Shown: positions 15,888 through 22,508 of the stretch, one piece after another
Layout: each line of letters begins with the position of its first letter
How positions within the stretch are numbered: the stretch's first letter is position 1
DNA from: JBLNDG01 sp050261415
GTDB taxonomy: Bacteria > Bacillota > Clostridia > Lutisporales > Lutisporaceae
Direction of reading: 5' to 3'
Length of the DNA stretch: 22,508 bases
NCBI GenBank assembly: GCA_050261415.1
Contig: JBLNDG010000071.1
Location: 1 to 22,508 of the forward strand
The notes under the pieces: model-generated
Databases searched by the model: none
What the model was told of the DNA's origin: nothing
The model's input: only the letters and a program-made list of their open reading frames with translations
Made by a program: the position numbers and the translations under genes

Positions 15888-15993
15888 ATCTATAAGCTTC
15901 TAAATATATAGTGCCAGGTATGCAGCCCATCAGGCTGCTGATGCTGATGCAGCTGATACTTAATTCATTCAAGGAGATTGGAAACTTATAGAT
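15888..15993. repeat. Intergenic element with 13-bp terminal inverted repeats
   Basis: ATCTATAAGCTTC (15888-15900) and GAAACTTATAGAT (15981-15993) are inverted copies with one mismatch. Between them lies a GTGCCAGGTA core (15911-15920) and overlapping GCAGCC/GGCTGC and ATCAGGCTGC/GCAGCTGAT pairings that cannot form together. The layout resembles a small non-autonomous mobile element, or a structured leader before the LytTR gene. It has no coding potential. Confidence 0.5.
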
Positions 15994-16027
15994 GTAAATA
16001 AGTCAAATATGATAAAATTGTAGTAAA

Positions 16028-16058
16028 TTGAGGTCAGGTTAATCGTATACGATATGAT
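16028..16058 (+). promoter_or_regulatory. Possible promoter with internal palindrome, upstream of the LytTR gene
   Basis: TTGAGG (16028-16033) and TATGAT (16053-16058) are usable -35 and -10 boxes, though 19 bases apart. The spacer contains the perfect 12-bp palindrome ATCGTATACGAT (16042-16053), placed where a bound regulator would block or realign polymerase. The gene starts at 16084. A 12-bp palindrome is expected a few times by chance in this window, so only its position speaks for it. Confidence 0.35.
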
Positions 16059-16083
16059 AAATCAGATATAAAGCGGTGAAAGC

Positions 16084-16521
16084 ATGAAAGTATCAATAGA
16101 AGAAATCGGTAGGGAGCAGGAAGAAGAAATCATTATCAGATGCCATGAGGTGAATGGTGATATTTTGAAGCTGCTAAACAGGTTGAAAACAGAGAAAGCA
16201 GTACTTCTTGGCTATGACGAGGACAATATCCACAGGCTCAAGATGGCAGACATATACTATTTTGAAGCGGTGGATAATAAGGTGTTCATTTACTGCAAGG
16301 ACAAGGTGTTTGAGTCGAAGCAGAAGCTTTACGAGTTGGAAGATATGTGCTCGGGAAAGAAATTTTTCCGCGCATCCAAATCTGTCATTATAAACCTGAC
16401 AAAAATATCATTCGTGAGGCCTTCTATCAGCGGAAGGTTTGAGGCTAAGCTGGATAACGGGGAAACCGTAGCCGTATCAAGGCAGTATGTACCCGTGCTA
16501 AGGAGAATGTTGGGTTTATAG
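16084..16521 (+). CDS. LytTR-domain transcriptional regulator
   Basis: DNA-binding regulator, 145 residues. The N-terminal 45 residues ('VSIEEIGREQEEEIIIRCHEV…') form a small domain common in stand-alone LytTR proteins; no phospho-receiver is present. Residues 46-145 are LytTR: 'HRLKMADIYYFEAVDNKVFIYCKDKVFESKQKLYELED', then 'FFRASKSVIINLTKISFVRPSISGRFEAKLDNGETVAVSRQYVPVLRRML', with the usual R-x-S-K and SR-x-Y positions. The DUF3021 membrane protein gene follows after 13 bases. Such pairs resemble LytTR regulatory systems, in which the membrane partner restrains the regulator and the regulator activates its own operon. That model is inferred here. The ribosome binding site is weak (GGTGAAAG). 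Confidence 0.9.
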   Translation: MKVSIEEIGREQEEEIIIRCHEVNGDILKLLNRLKTEKAVLLGYDEDNIHRLKMADIYYFEAVDNKVFIYCKDKVFESKQKLYELEDMCSGKKFFRASKSVIINLTKISFVRPSISGRFEAKLDNGETVAVSRQYVPVLRRMLGL

Positions 16522-16534
16522 GAGGAAATTGAGA

Positions 16535-16984
16535 ATGAAACTAGCAGATTTCATTAAAAAGCTGGTCAGGGATTATTTTACGATATTTGCCGTTATTGTA
16601 ATATGTATCACCATTTTGCGCCAGATTTTCGCACCGAATGATTATCTGGAGCTTAAAGATATTTATATTTATATGATATGTGCATTGGCGGGAGATTTGC
16701 CAAGTCTGATTTTATATTCGCGGAGGGAAATACCGGAAAAGGAAATGCGGCTTAGGATTATCCTTCGGTTTGTGGTATTGGAAGCGGTTTTGTTGGTTTT
16801 GGCAAATGTAACGGGTTGGGTATCCGGAATCCTAAATTCAGTAATACTTGCGGTTGAGATTGCAGTTATCTATCTGGCAGCCCGTTTTTTATTCTGGATT
16901 GATGATCGAAAAGCTACCAACAGCATCAATGAAAAATTAAAGGCGATGAAGGATGAAACAGAAGGCGGGCCGGAAGAAGAATAG
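16535..16984 (+). CDS. DUF3021 family membrane protein, partner of LytTR regulator
   Basis: Small membrane protein of about 149 residues. Four hydrophobic helices are visible (residues ~15-35, 45-62, 75-95, 100-122), with a charged cytoplasmic C-tail ('WIDDRKATNSINEKLKAMKDETEGG'). The helix-loop 'IYMICALAGDLPSLILYS' is characteristic of DUF3021. Start choice: TTG 16529 lies only 3 bases from AGGAGG, whereas ATG 16535 is 9 bases away and is preferred. It is co-transcribed with the LytTR gene, and the pairing recurs across Firmicutes. Its likely role is as an inhibitor or membrane sensor for the regulator. No lesion is seen. The next gene is a hydrolase relic, so any regulated effector next door may already be dead. 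Confidence 0.88.
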   Translation: MKLADFIKKLVRDYFTIFAVIVICITILRQIFAPNDYLELKDIYIYMICALAGDLPSLILYSRREIPEKEMRLRIILRFVVLEAVLLVLANVTGWVSGILNSVILAVEIAVIYLAARFLFWIDDRKATNSINEKLKAMKDETEGGPEEE

Positions 16985-17060
16985 GGTATAAATGCAGCTT
17001 ACTGCTCCTTTTTTACATCTTATCTTTCTATAGATAAAGAATACTGTTTACCCCATTGTC

Positions 17061-18096
17061 ATGTTTACGTTGGTATCGGTCATCCAGTGGAGCTTCAGAT
17101 GGAAGCTTCTTGCCGCGGTGCTGTTTGTTTGGGCAGTAATTGGCGGCGTGTCACTTATACGCAATAAGGAAGACCAGAGAGAATATAAGGCTGAACGGGT
17201 CGTGGTCAGGGCAACCGCTATGTGGCTGCTTGTGGTTGTGGCTGTGTCACCTGCATTGATATTTCCACAATTTAAGCTTCCCAAGGCAACCGGTGAGTAC
17301 AAGGTGGGAACTGCGGTTTATACTTATACAGATAACAACCGCATTGAGACATTTAACGATAAAGGTGACAAGAGGAAGGTTACTGTTGAGTTTTGGTACC
17401 CTAAGGACGCTGGCGGATAAGACATTCCTCCAGGAGGTTATTGATGCCAACAACGGCGTTTATGACGAAGCTACTGTTTATAAACTGGAACGAAAGTGGC
17501 TGAAGCTTCGCACCGACGACATGAATTTCGTCCTGGATACAATTATCAGGAATGCCGGAGGGAAAAGCTCCGGCCGGGTCTATCAGCTTATAGACACCGG
17601 TAAAATAGGCTTAATGGGTCACTCCCTGGGCGGTGCCGCAAGCGCAGAGCTTGCCAGGGAACGTAAAGATATCAATACTGTTATAGATCTTGACGGCAGC
17701 TTGCTCGGTGAGAAATTGGGCTATGCCAATGGCAAATACGTTATTAACCATGAGATCTATCCTGTACCTATACTTTTTGTTTATACCGATACTATGAAAC
17801 AGGCAATGGCCGGCATAACTGACCCCAACATTGTAATTCCTGAAAAGCTGATAGCAGCTACCGCCCCTAAAGCGTATGAGGTTTATTTTACAGGCACGAA
17901 TCATCTTAGTGTGACAGACCTGCCTCTTTTCTCACCAACGCTTGTAAAAATTATAAATGGCTCTGTCAAAAGAAGCAGCGGCGGGCAAGGCGCAGATAAA
18001 TACTATGTAATAGAAAAGATGAACAGCATCGTACTGGAGTTCTTTGACTCCAATCTTAAAGGCCGAGGGAACTTTAGCTCTGCAGGGACATATTGA
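17061..18096 (+). pseudogene. Alpha/beta hydrolase (PAF-acetylhydrolase-like) pseudogene
   Basis: A membrane-anchored serine hydrolase in two frames. The first frame (17061-17420) has two hydrophobic segments and then 'VTVEFWYPKD', the usual start of the hydrolase domain; it has no ribosome binding site, so further N-terminal helices are probably lost. Near 17405 the frame changes to one running from about 17410 to 18096: 'DKTFLQEVIDANNGVYDE', 'RTDDMNFVLDTI', nucleophile Ser in 'GLMGHSLGGAASAEL', acid in 'IDLDGSLLG' and His in 'TGTNHLSVTDLPLF'. The segment normally between 'WYPKD' and 'DKTF', roughly 60-80 residues including the oxyanion 'FSHG' region, is deleted. The catalytic half is intact, but the protein as a whole cannot be made. 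Confidence 0.85.
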
Positions 18097-18166
18097 TGTG
18101 TATTACCAAGTAAAGCCAATGAGCATAATCTGTGTTATAAATGCTGCGGTGAACCGTATGTGCATG

Positions 18167-18223
18167 GTGCCAGGAGTAAGGTCAGTGCCGGTATAAAAAT
18201 CGGGTGGCCTTGAGTCCGGGCAC
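18167..18223. repeat. GTGCCAGG-type imperfect inverted repeat
   Basis: GTGCCAGGA (18167-18175) pairs with TCCGGGCAC (18215-18223), with one mismatch. AAGGTCA (18178-18184) pairs with TGGCCTT (18205-18211) including a G-U pair, and an inner CCG/CGG closes the loop. It shares the GTGCCAGG core with the hairpin at 21966 and the core at 15911. It lies in the 220-base gap between two relics, which otherwise holds nothing I recognise. Confidence 0.5.
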
Positions 18224-18320
18224 TTATTTATTGTATACCCAAATGAACAATTTAAAAGAATGTTTGTGCGTTTCCTTCATATAGTTTACAAGAGGCTTGC
18301 AGTATATGGAGGAGCGCTTT

Positions 18321-19817
18321 ATGCAGCATGGAGAGAGGAAAACTTTAATTTGGGCTGTTATGGCAATGGTTATTTTGGCAATTCCAAATATAACGCAATT
18401 TAACAGTATTGAAAGTAAAGAAGTACTACAGAAAAAAGAACCTCCGGTAAAACAAACGAATGTTGTAGCAGACACTGTGTATAATTACGAGGGTCAACTG
18501 TTGTAAGAAGATGGAGGAGTGGCTGAAGAAACCATCTCCCAAGAGGCGTTAATTGACTTGGAAGAGATTGACCGGGCTTTATTGGGCAAATTGAAGTATG
18601 AAGTGGCAAATGAAAAGGAAATAGTCTCTGATTTTACAAGGGATGATAAAATCATAATGGATAAAGCCGGGAATTATTCAGCTCTAAAGGGGATCACATG
18701 CTTCAGGGGAAATAATTATCGTGATTCTGCCAGTTTCGGGTATGCGGAGATTAAAGAAAAGAAGCTGGAGATTCAATGGCAGATTCCAACAGGAGGAATT
18801 GACGGCTGGACAGGGGTAGGGTGGAATGGGCAGCCTTCAATAGTTGAATGGCCCGAAGAGCTGCGAAGTGCCATGAATATAAGGGAAGAGAAGAAAAATA
18901 AAGAAAACTTGCGTGAGGTCATCTATGAGGCTTTGGATGGAAAAGTATATTTTTTGGACCTTGAGGATGGGAGTTCTACCCGTGATAAAATTCAGATTCC
19001 TGGTCCTGTGAAAGGAAGTCTTACTGTAGATCCCCGGGGAATACCGCTATTATATGTGGGGCATGGAATTAATACTGTTTCCGGGGAAAAGGTGGAAATG
19101 GGATATTGGATATCAGGAAACAACTATCAGGGAATAGAAAGCTCTGTGGCAGCTTATAAGAATCTGGCCTACTTTGCAGATAATGGAGGCTGGCTGCAAT
19201 GCATAGATCTGAACACTCTAAGGCCTGTTTGGATAAAGGATGTTACTGATGACACTGACAGTACCATTGTAATTGATGAAGAAGAGGAGAATGAACAAGT
19301 CTCCCTTTATACAGCCTGTGAGGTGGATAAACAAGGGACCAAACGGATGAGCTATATCAGAAAAATTGATGCTCTCTCCGGGAAGCTGATATGGGAGAAA
19401 CCCTATGAGTGCTTTTCTTTGCTGGGAGATAAACCTATAAACGGGGGAGCTCTGGCTACTCCTGCAATCGGTAAAAATTCTTTAAAACAAATGGCGATAT
19501 ATAATCTTGCCCGATATGGAGGGTTCAATAAAGGTCTGCTTGTTGCCCTGAATAAAATTACAGGTGAGGAATTATGGCGCTTGGAAATGCCTGACTATTC
19601 ATGGAGTTCTCCTGTAGCTGTATATACGGAAGAAGGGGACGGATATCTTATCCAGTGTGACTCTGCCGGAAGGATGTATTTAATAGACGGTTTGACAGGA
19701 AGGGTATTGGATGTTATCAACTTAGGCGCTAATGTGGAAGGTTCTCCTGCAGTGTTTGAAAATATGGTTGTTGTAGGAACAAGAGGACAAAAAATATTTG
19801 GAATAAGAATCAGCTAA
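18321..19817 (+). pseudogene. PQQ-like beta-propeller protein with premature stop
   Basis: Extracytoplasmic, membrane-anchored beta-propeller of the PQQ_2/YVTN-like type, role unknown. ATG 18321 follows GGAGGAG by 6 bases and encodes an N-terminal anchor ('TLIWAVMAMVILAIPNI'). A TAA at 18504-18506 stops it after 61 codons ('NYEGQLL-stop-EDGGVAEE'), yet the same frame is open from there to 19817. One base change (for example CAA to TAA) is enough to explain this. The propeller begins with 'LKGITCFRGNNYRDSASFG'. Blade motifs include 'EALDGKVYFLDLEDG', 'YFADNGGWLQCIDLNTL', 'LVALNKITGEELWR', 'YLIQCDSAGRMYLIDGLTGRVLD' and a final 'VVVGTRGQKIFGI'. Re-initiation at GTG 18519, next to GGAGGA, would give a soluble, anchorless form, so residual activity inside the cell is conceivable. 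Confidence 0.75.
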
Positions 19818-19821
19818 AAAA

Positions 19822-20709
19822 CTAATAAGCCCTTAGTATAACTGAAATAATAATCAGAAGTGCCATGTGCGCAGGATAAAAAATATAACCCACATATTTA
19901 TTAAGCCTGATCCAGCTTGTATTTATACTTTCCAGCCCCAAAATCGGAATTAATGCAAAAACTCCCCATGCGTTAAAATAATATCTTTGCAGTTGTGATA
20001 ATCCGTTCTGCAAGTTAAGCTGGTTCCATACAAATTTAAAATTGAAAAGGTTGCTCCAGAATAGTGCTGATGAATATGCGGAGTTCCATAGGGCAACCCT
20101 GTAATAACCATGAAACAGGTATAACAGGGTAATACTTAATATGGCAGCTTCTATCTTCTCCTGAAAGATGTGAAACAGTAAAACCAGGACTAATGCAAGT
20201 AAGCCGTATTCCATATAAAAATCTTTTATAATGAAGCTTAATACTTCGGGAAAAACGATTATTATAACGGCCAGGGCCAGTAAAAATATACCGTACAAAA
20301 GGTGTTTATAATTCCTGTCTTGAGTAAAACTCTTAATCTTTAATATCCCATTATCATAAACACAAAGCAATCCAATAGCTGCTACAAAAGTGAACAATAC
20401 ATTAAAATGAATAGGATTAAATTTAATATCGGGACTGAAAAAAGAATAGGGTATTTGGGTTATTAAGGCAAATATGAGAAGTCTTAAAACATATCTTTTG
20501 AGATTGTATGTCCGGGAGTATCCTACGGCAATCTGATAGGCGAATATAGGAAAGGCCAATCTCCCTATAATTCTGAAAAGAATCTCATTTGGAAAATACA
20601 TATATCCAATATGATCAACAAGCATTGTTGCTAACGCCAGCAGCTTCAGCATATCATTCCGGTATGCCCTTCTTTGCATTGCCTTTTTTTCAACAACCAA
20701 TGTTTCCAC
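19822..20709 (-). CDS. TraX family membrane protein
   Basis: Integral membrane protein, 295 residues, of the TraX family (PF05857), named after the F-plasmid pilin N-acetyltransferase and related in fold to membrane acyltransferases. The N-terminus 'MLKLLALATMLVDHIGYMYFP' and 'LFRIIGRLAFPIFAYQIAVGYSRT' are diagnostic and include the conserved D-H pair. About eight hydrophobic helices follow, and 'YVGYIFYPAHMALLIIISVIL' closes the protein. The start is GTG 20709 behind GGAGGGG. In chromosomal Firmicutes contexts the substrate is unknown, and no conjugation genes are nearby to suggest pilin. Its stop lies 4 bases from that of the convergent propeller gene, with no terminator between. No lesion is seen. 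Confidence 0.88.
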   Translation of the reverse strand: METLVVEKKAMQRRAYRNDMLKLLALATMLVDHIGYMYFPNEILFRIIGRLAFPIFAYQIAVGYSRTYNLKRYVLRLLIFALITQIPYSFFSPDIKFNPIHFNVLFTFVAAIGLLCVYDNGILKIKSFTQDRNYKHLLYGIFLLALAVIIIVFPEVLSFIIKDFYMEYGLLALVLVLLFHIFQEKIEAAILSITLLYLFHGYYRVALWNSAYSSALFWSNLFNFKFVWNQLNLQNGLSQLQRYYFNAWGVFALIPILGLESINTSWIRLNKYVGYIFYPAHMALLIIISVILRAY

Positions 20710-20862
20710 TATAGCCCCTCCATAATTTGTACTGTTTTCAATAATTATATCATTTATAATTTCATATGGCAGGAGTTTCGGAAGAAATATTTATATTAAG
20801 GATTCATTAATATGCATTTGTTATGTATAATAATATAAAGATTAATACAAGGGGTGTCAAAA

Positions 20863-21960
20863 ATGAGCGATTATGAAGGCCAATATCCTGTATATGAAAT
20901 TTCTGCTTTGAAAGTAAAGAATAATGCCTGCAGAATATATGAATTATGTAAAGCTAACGGAATCGAACCGGCAGGTGTTGTTAAAGGCTGCAGTGCTATA
21001 CCCCAGGTGGCGGAAATGTTTGTCGAGGCTGGTTTTAAGACACTGGGCGATTCAAGGATGAAGGAAATAATAAGGCTCAGATTAAGTAATATCAATGCAA
21101 AATTGATGCTTATAAGGATACCTATGCCAAGCGAAATACCGGAGCTTGTAAGATATGCCGATTCAAGCCTGAACTCGGAAATTGAAACAATAAGGCTGAT
21201 AAACAAAGAAGCGGGTGCGCAGAAAAAAATTCACGGTGTCATTCTGATGGTTGACCTTGGTGATTTGCGTGAGGGCTTTTTTGACAAGGATGAGGTAATT
21301 GAAGCGGCTAAGGAAGTTGAAATGCTTGAGAATGTCGAGCTGCTGGGAATCGGCACTAATTTGGGGTGCTATGGTTCTATCAAGCCTTCAGAAAAAAACC
21401 TGGGAGAATTATGTGAATTGGCAGCGGCAGTTGAAAGGAAGATTGGACGGAAGTTGGAGATCATATCAGGAGGAGCCAGTACATCTTTATCACTCCTTGT
21501 AAGCGGGCTTATGCCGAAGCGCGTCAACCACTTGAGAATCGGCGAGGCGATAATTACAGCAAAGGACCTTCCATATTTATGGGATATAGAAATGCCTGGA
21601 GTTTACAGGGATCCTATGGTGCTAAAGGCTCAGGTCATAGAGATAAAGCGCAAACCCAGCTATCCAATTGGTGAAATATTCGTAGATGCTTTTGGGAACA
21701 GACCTGTCTATACCGACAGGGGGATAAGGAAAAGGGCAATACTTGCAATCGGTAACAAGGATTTAGGAGATATAACAAAGCTTAAACCCCGGCACGAGGG
21801 GATAGAGATAATAGGCAGCAGCAGCGACCATTTGATACTTGATGTAGAAGAGTACACCGGGGATCTTAAAGTGGGAGATGTGCTGGAGTTCGATACTTTT
21901 TACGCAGCGATGCTTTTCCTGTGCTCCAGTGATTGTGTCAGGAAGGCTATTGTCAGGTAA
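20863..21960 (+). CDS. orr: Alanine/ornithine racemase family PLP enzyme
   Basis: PLP fold-III racemase, 365 residues, of the alanine/ornithine racemase group. The N-terminal barrel begins 'YPVYEISALKVKNNACRIYELCKANGIE', with probable PLP-binding Lys41 in 'AGVVKGCS'. Further conserved parts are 'KTLGDSRMKEIIRLR', 'VILMVDLGDLREG' near 130, 'LLGIGTNLGCYG' near 160, 'ISGGASTSLSLLVSG' near 200 and 'NHLRIGEAI'. A C-terminal beta domain follows ('IFVDAFGNRPVYTDRG…'). The start is ATG 20863, 7-8 bases after AAGGGG; GTG 20854 overlaps that site. TATAAT at 20826-20831 may be its -10 box. In Stickland clostridia, ornithine racemase supplies D-ornithine to a B12-dependent aminomutase; no such gene is here, so alanine or another amino acid is equally possible. 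Confidence 0.85.
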   Translation: MSDYEGQYPVYEISALKVKNNACRIYELCKANGIEPAGVVKGCSAIPQVAEMFVEAGFKTLGDSRMKEIIRLRLSNINAKLMLIRIPMPSEIPELVRYADSSLNSEIETIRLINKEAGAQKKIHGVILMVDLGDLREGFFDKDEVIEAAKEVEMLENVELLGIGTNLGCYGSIKPSEKNLGELCELAAAVERKIGRKLEIISGGASTSLSLLVSGLMPKRVNHLRIGEAIITAKDLPYLWDIEMPGVYRDPMVLKAQVIEIKRKPSYPIGEIFVDAFGNRPVYTDRGIRKRAILAIGNKDLGDITKLKPRHEGIEIIGSSSDHLILDVEEYTGDLKVGDVLEFDTFYAAMLFLCSSDCVRKAIVR

Positions 21961-21965
21961 ACCAT

Positions 21966-22040
21966 GGTGCCAGGTAAGAAGGTAATTAGGTTATTAAAGC
22001 TGTATGGAAGCATAACCTGATAACCTTTGCACCTGGCACC
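21966..22040. repeat. 75-nt GGTGCCAGGT inverted-repeat element between convergent genes
   Basis: A perfect outer stem GGTGCCAGGT (21966-21975) / ACCTGGCACC (22031-22040) encloses a 3-base internal loop. It then encloses a 16-bp inner stem (21979-21994 with 22012-22027), with one mismatch, one G-U pair and a 17-base loop. It fills the gap between the racemase stop (21960) and the stop of the convergent ABC gene (22044) almost completely. It has no U-tract, so a repeat element that may also act as a transcription barrier is the best reading. It shares its core with 15911 and 18167. Confidence 0.7.
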
Positions 22041-22043
22041 TGG

Positions 22044-22508
22044 CTATAGTTGGGGATCGAGACGCAGTAAAAAACGGTCTCCATGTTTTTCAAATTGGAC
22101 AGGTGTCTCGAAGAAATCGCAAAGGTTATCTTTGGTCAGTACGGAGGCTGTTTCTCCTGAGGAATGTACCTGCCCTCTGCGCAGTAATAAAGTATGGCTG
22201 AAAGCCGGAAGGATTTCCTCAGTAAGATGGGTAACATAAATCAGTGTGGGAGCATCCTTTTCATAGCTTAATTTCTCAATAATGGAAAGCAATTTTGCCT
22301 TAGCGAATATATCCAATCCGGTACAGGGTTCATCCAGAATAAGCAGACGAGGGGAAGACATAAGGCCTCTTGCAATCAGCACCCGCTGCTTTTCGCCCTG
22401 GGACAAGGTCTGATAGGTCCGGCCTAACAGTTCCAAGCTGTCCAAACGTTCCAGAAGACTCCTTGCAAAAGCTCTATCCTCTTGAGTAGGCTCTTCATAC
22501 AGGCCAAT
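22044..22508 (-). CDS. ABC transporter ATP-binding protein, partial (5' end outside window)
   Basis: The C-terminal 154 codons of an ABC ATPase. The frame is open to the right edge, so Walker A and the true start lie beyond 22508. Visible parts are 'LYEEPTQEDRAFARSLLERLDSLELLG', the signature LSQGEKQRV (Gln replaces the first Gly of the usual LSGGE), Walker B 'LLILDEPCTGLD' and the H-switch in 'LIYVTHLTEEI'. The C-terminal 40 residues ('VLTKDNLCDFFETPVQFEKHGDRF') form a short tail typical of YlmA/ModF-like stand-alone ATPases. The substrate and partner are unknown. It is convergent with the racemase gene, with the hairpin element between them. Confidence 0.85.
   Translation of the reverse strand: MGLYEEPTQEDRAFARSLLERLDSLELLGRTYQTLSQGEKQRVLIARGLMSSPRLLILDEPCTGLDIFAKAKLLSIIEKLSYEKDAPTLIYVTHLTEEILPAFSHTLLLRRGQVHSSGETASVLTKDNLCDFFETPVQFEKHGDRFLLRLDPQL

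Noticed and set aside
16990..17016. Terminator after the DUF3021 gene (GCAGCTTACTGC then T-run)
   Set aside because: The stem is only 4 bp; the T-run is good but the hairpin is too weak to call.
5781..18506. Stop-codon reassignment or readthrough as a common explanation for interrupted frames
   Set aside because: The in-frame stops differ (TGA 5781, TAG 12752, TAA 18504), the same codons end normal genes here, and frameshifts plus deletions also occur.
22027..22239. Plus-strand 70-codon frame at the right end
   Set aside because: It starts inside the hairpin repeat and runs antisense to a recognisable ABC ATPase.
1..22508. CRISPR array, prophage, integrative element or toxin-antitoxin pair
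   Set aside because: No regularly spaced repeats, no recombinase, transposase or phage structural genes, and no paired small antitoxin/toxin ORFs were found; TraX alone does not indicate conjugation.

Overview
The window looks like a chromosomal segment of a low-GC, anaerobic Gram-positive bacterium of the Clostridia. The reasons are A/T-rich codons, strong AGGAGG-type ribosome binding sites, frequent GTG starts, a corrinoid uptake operon behind a cobalamin riboswitch, a LytTR/DUF3021 pair, and an ornithine/alanine-racemase-family enzyme. The species cannot be named from the sequence alone. No rRNA, tRNA, CRISPR array, phage genes or transposase gene are visible.

Layout. (1) 1-240: a structured, RNA-like stretch that may be the 5' end of a decayed group II intron. 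(2) 249-4964: the best-defined unit. A near-consensus promoter (TTGACA-17-TATACT) drives a cobalamin riboswitch and terminator, then btuF-like, btuC-like and btuD-like genes (an ABC corrinoid importer) and cbiA/cobB (cobyrinate a,c-diamide synthase). Uptake plus amidation fits corrinoid salvage under B12 control. (3) 5067-8691: three broken genes in a row: a FabF-type ketosynthase on the minus strand, an AraC-type regulator with a GyrI-like tail, and an ABC-F ATPase that lost most of its second ATPase domain. (4) 8742-10208: an intact secreted C39-like papain-fold protein. (5) 10314-13387: a wrecked Ser/Thr-kinase-like gene, an intact DUF1275 membrane protein, an intact HAD hydrolase and a broken acyltransferase. 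(6) 13471-15850: intact cysK, a SAM methyltransferase and, on the minus strand, a YjjG-type nucleotidase. (7) 16084-18096: a LytTR regulator with its DUF3021 membrane partner, then a broken alpha/beta hydrolase. (8) 18321-22508: a PQQ-like beta-propeller gene with a premature stop, a TraX-family membrane protein, an ornithine/alanine racemase-family protein, and an ABC ATPase that runs off the right edge.

The most striking feature is the density of gene fossils. Seven of about 20 genes carry nonsense codons, frameshifts or internal deletions, while the genes between them are clean. The stops differ (TGA, TAG, TAA), so this is decay, or possibly poor assembly, rather than codon reassignment. 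Several intergenic gaps hold imperfect inverted repeats built around GTGCCAGG or GGGACGGT. These look like small non-autonomous repeat elements; one of them almost exactly fills the gap between two convergent genes.
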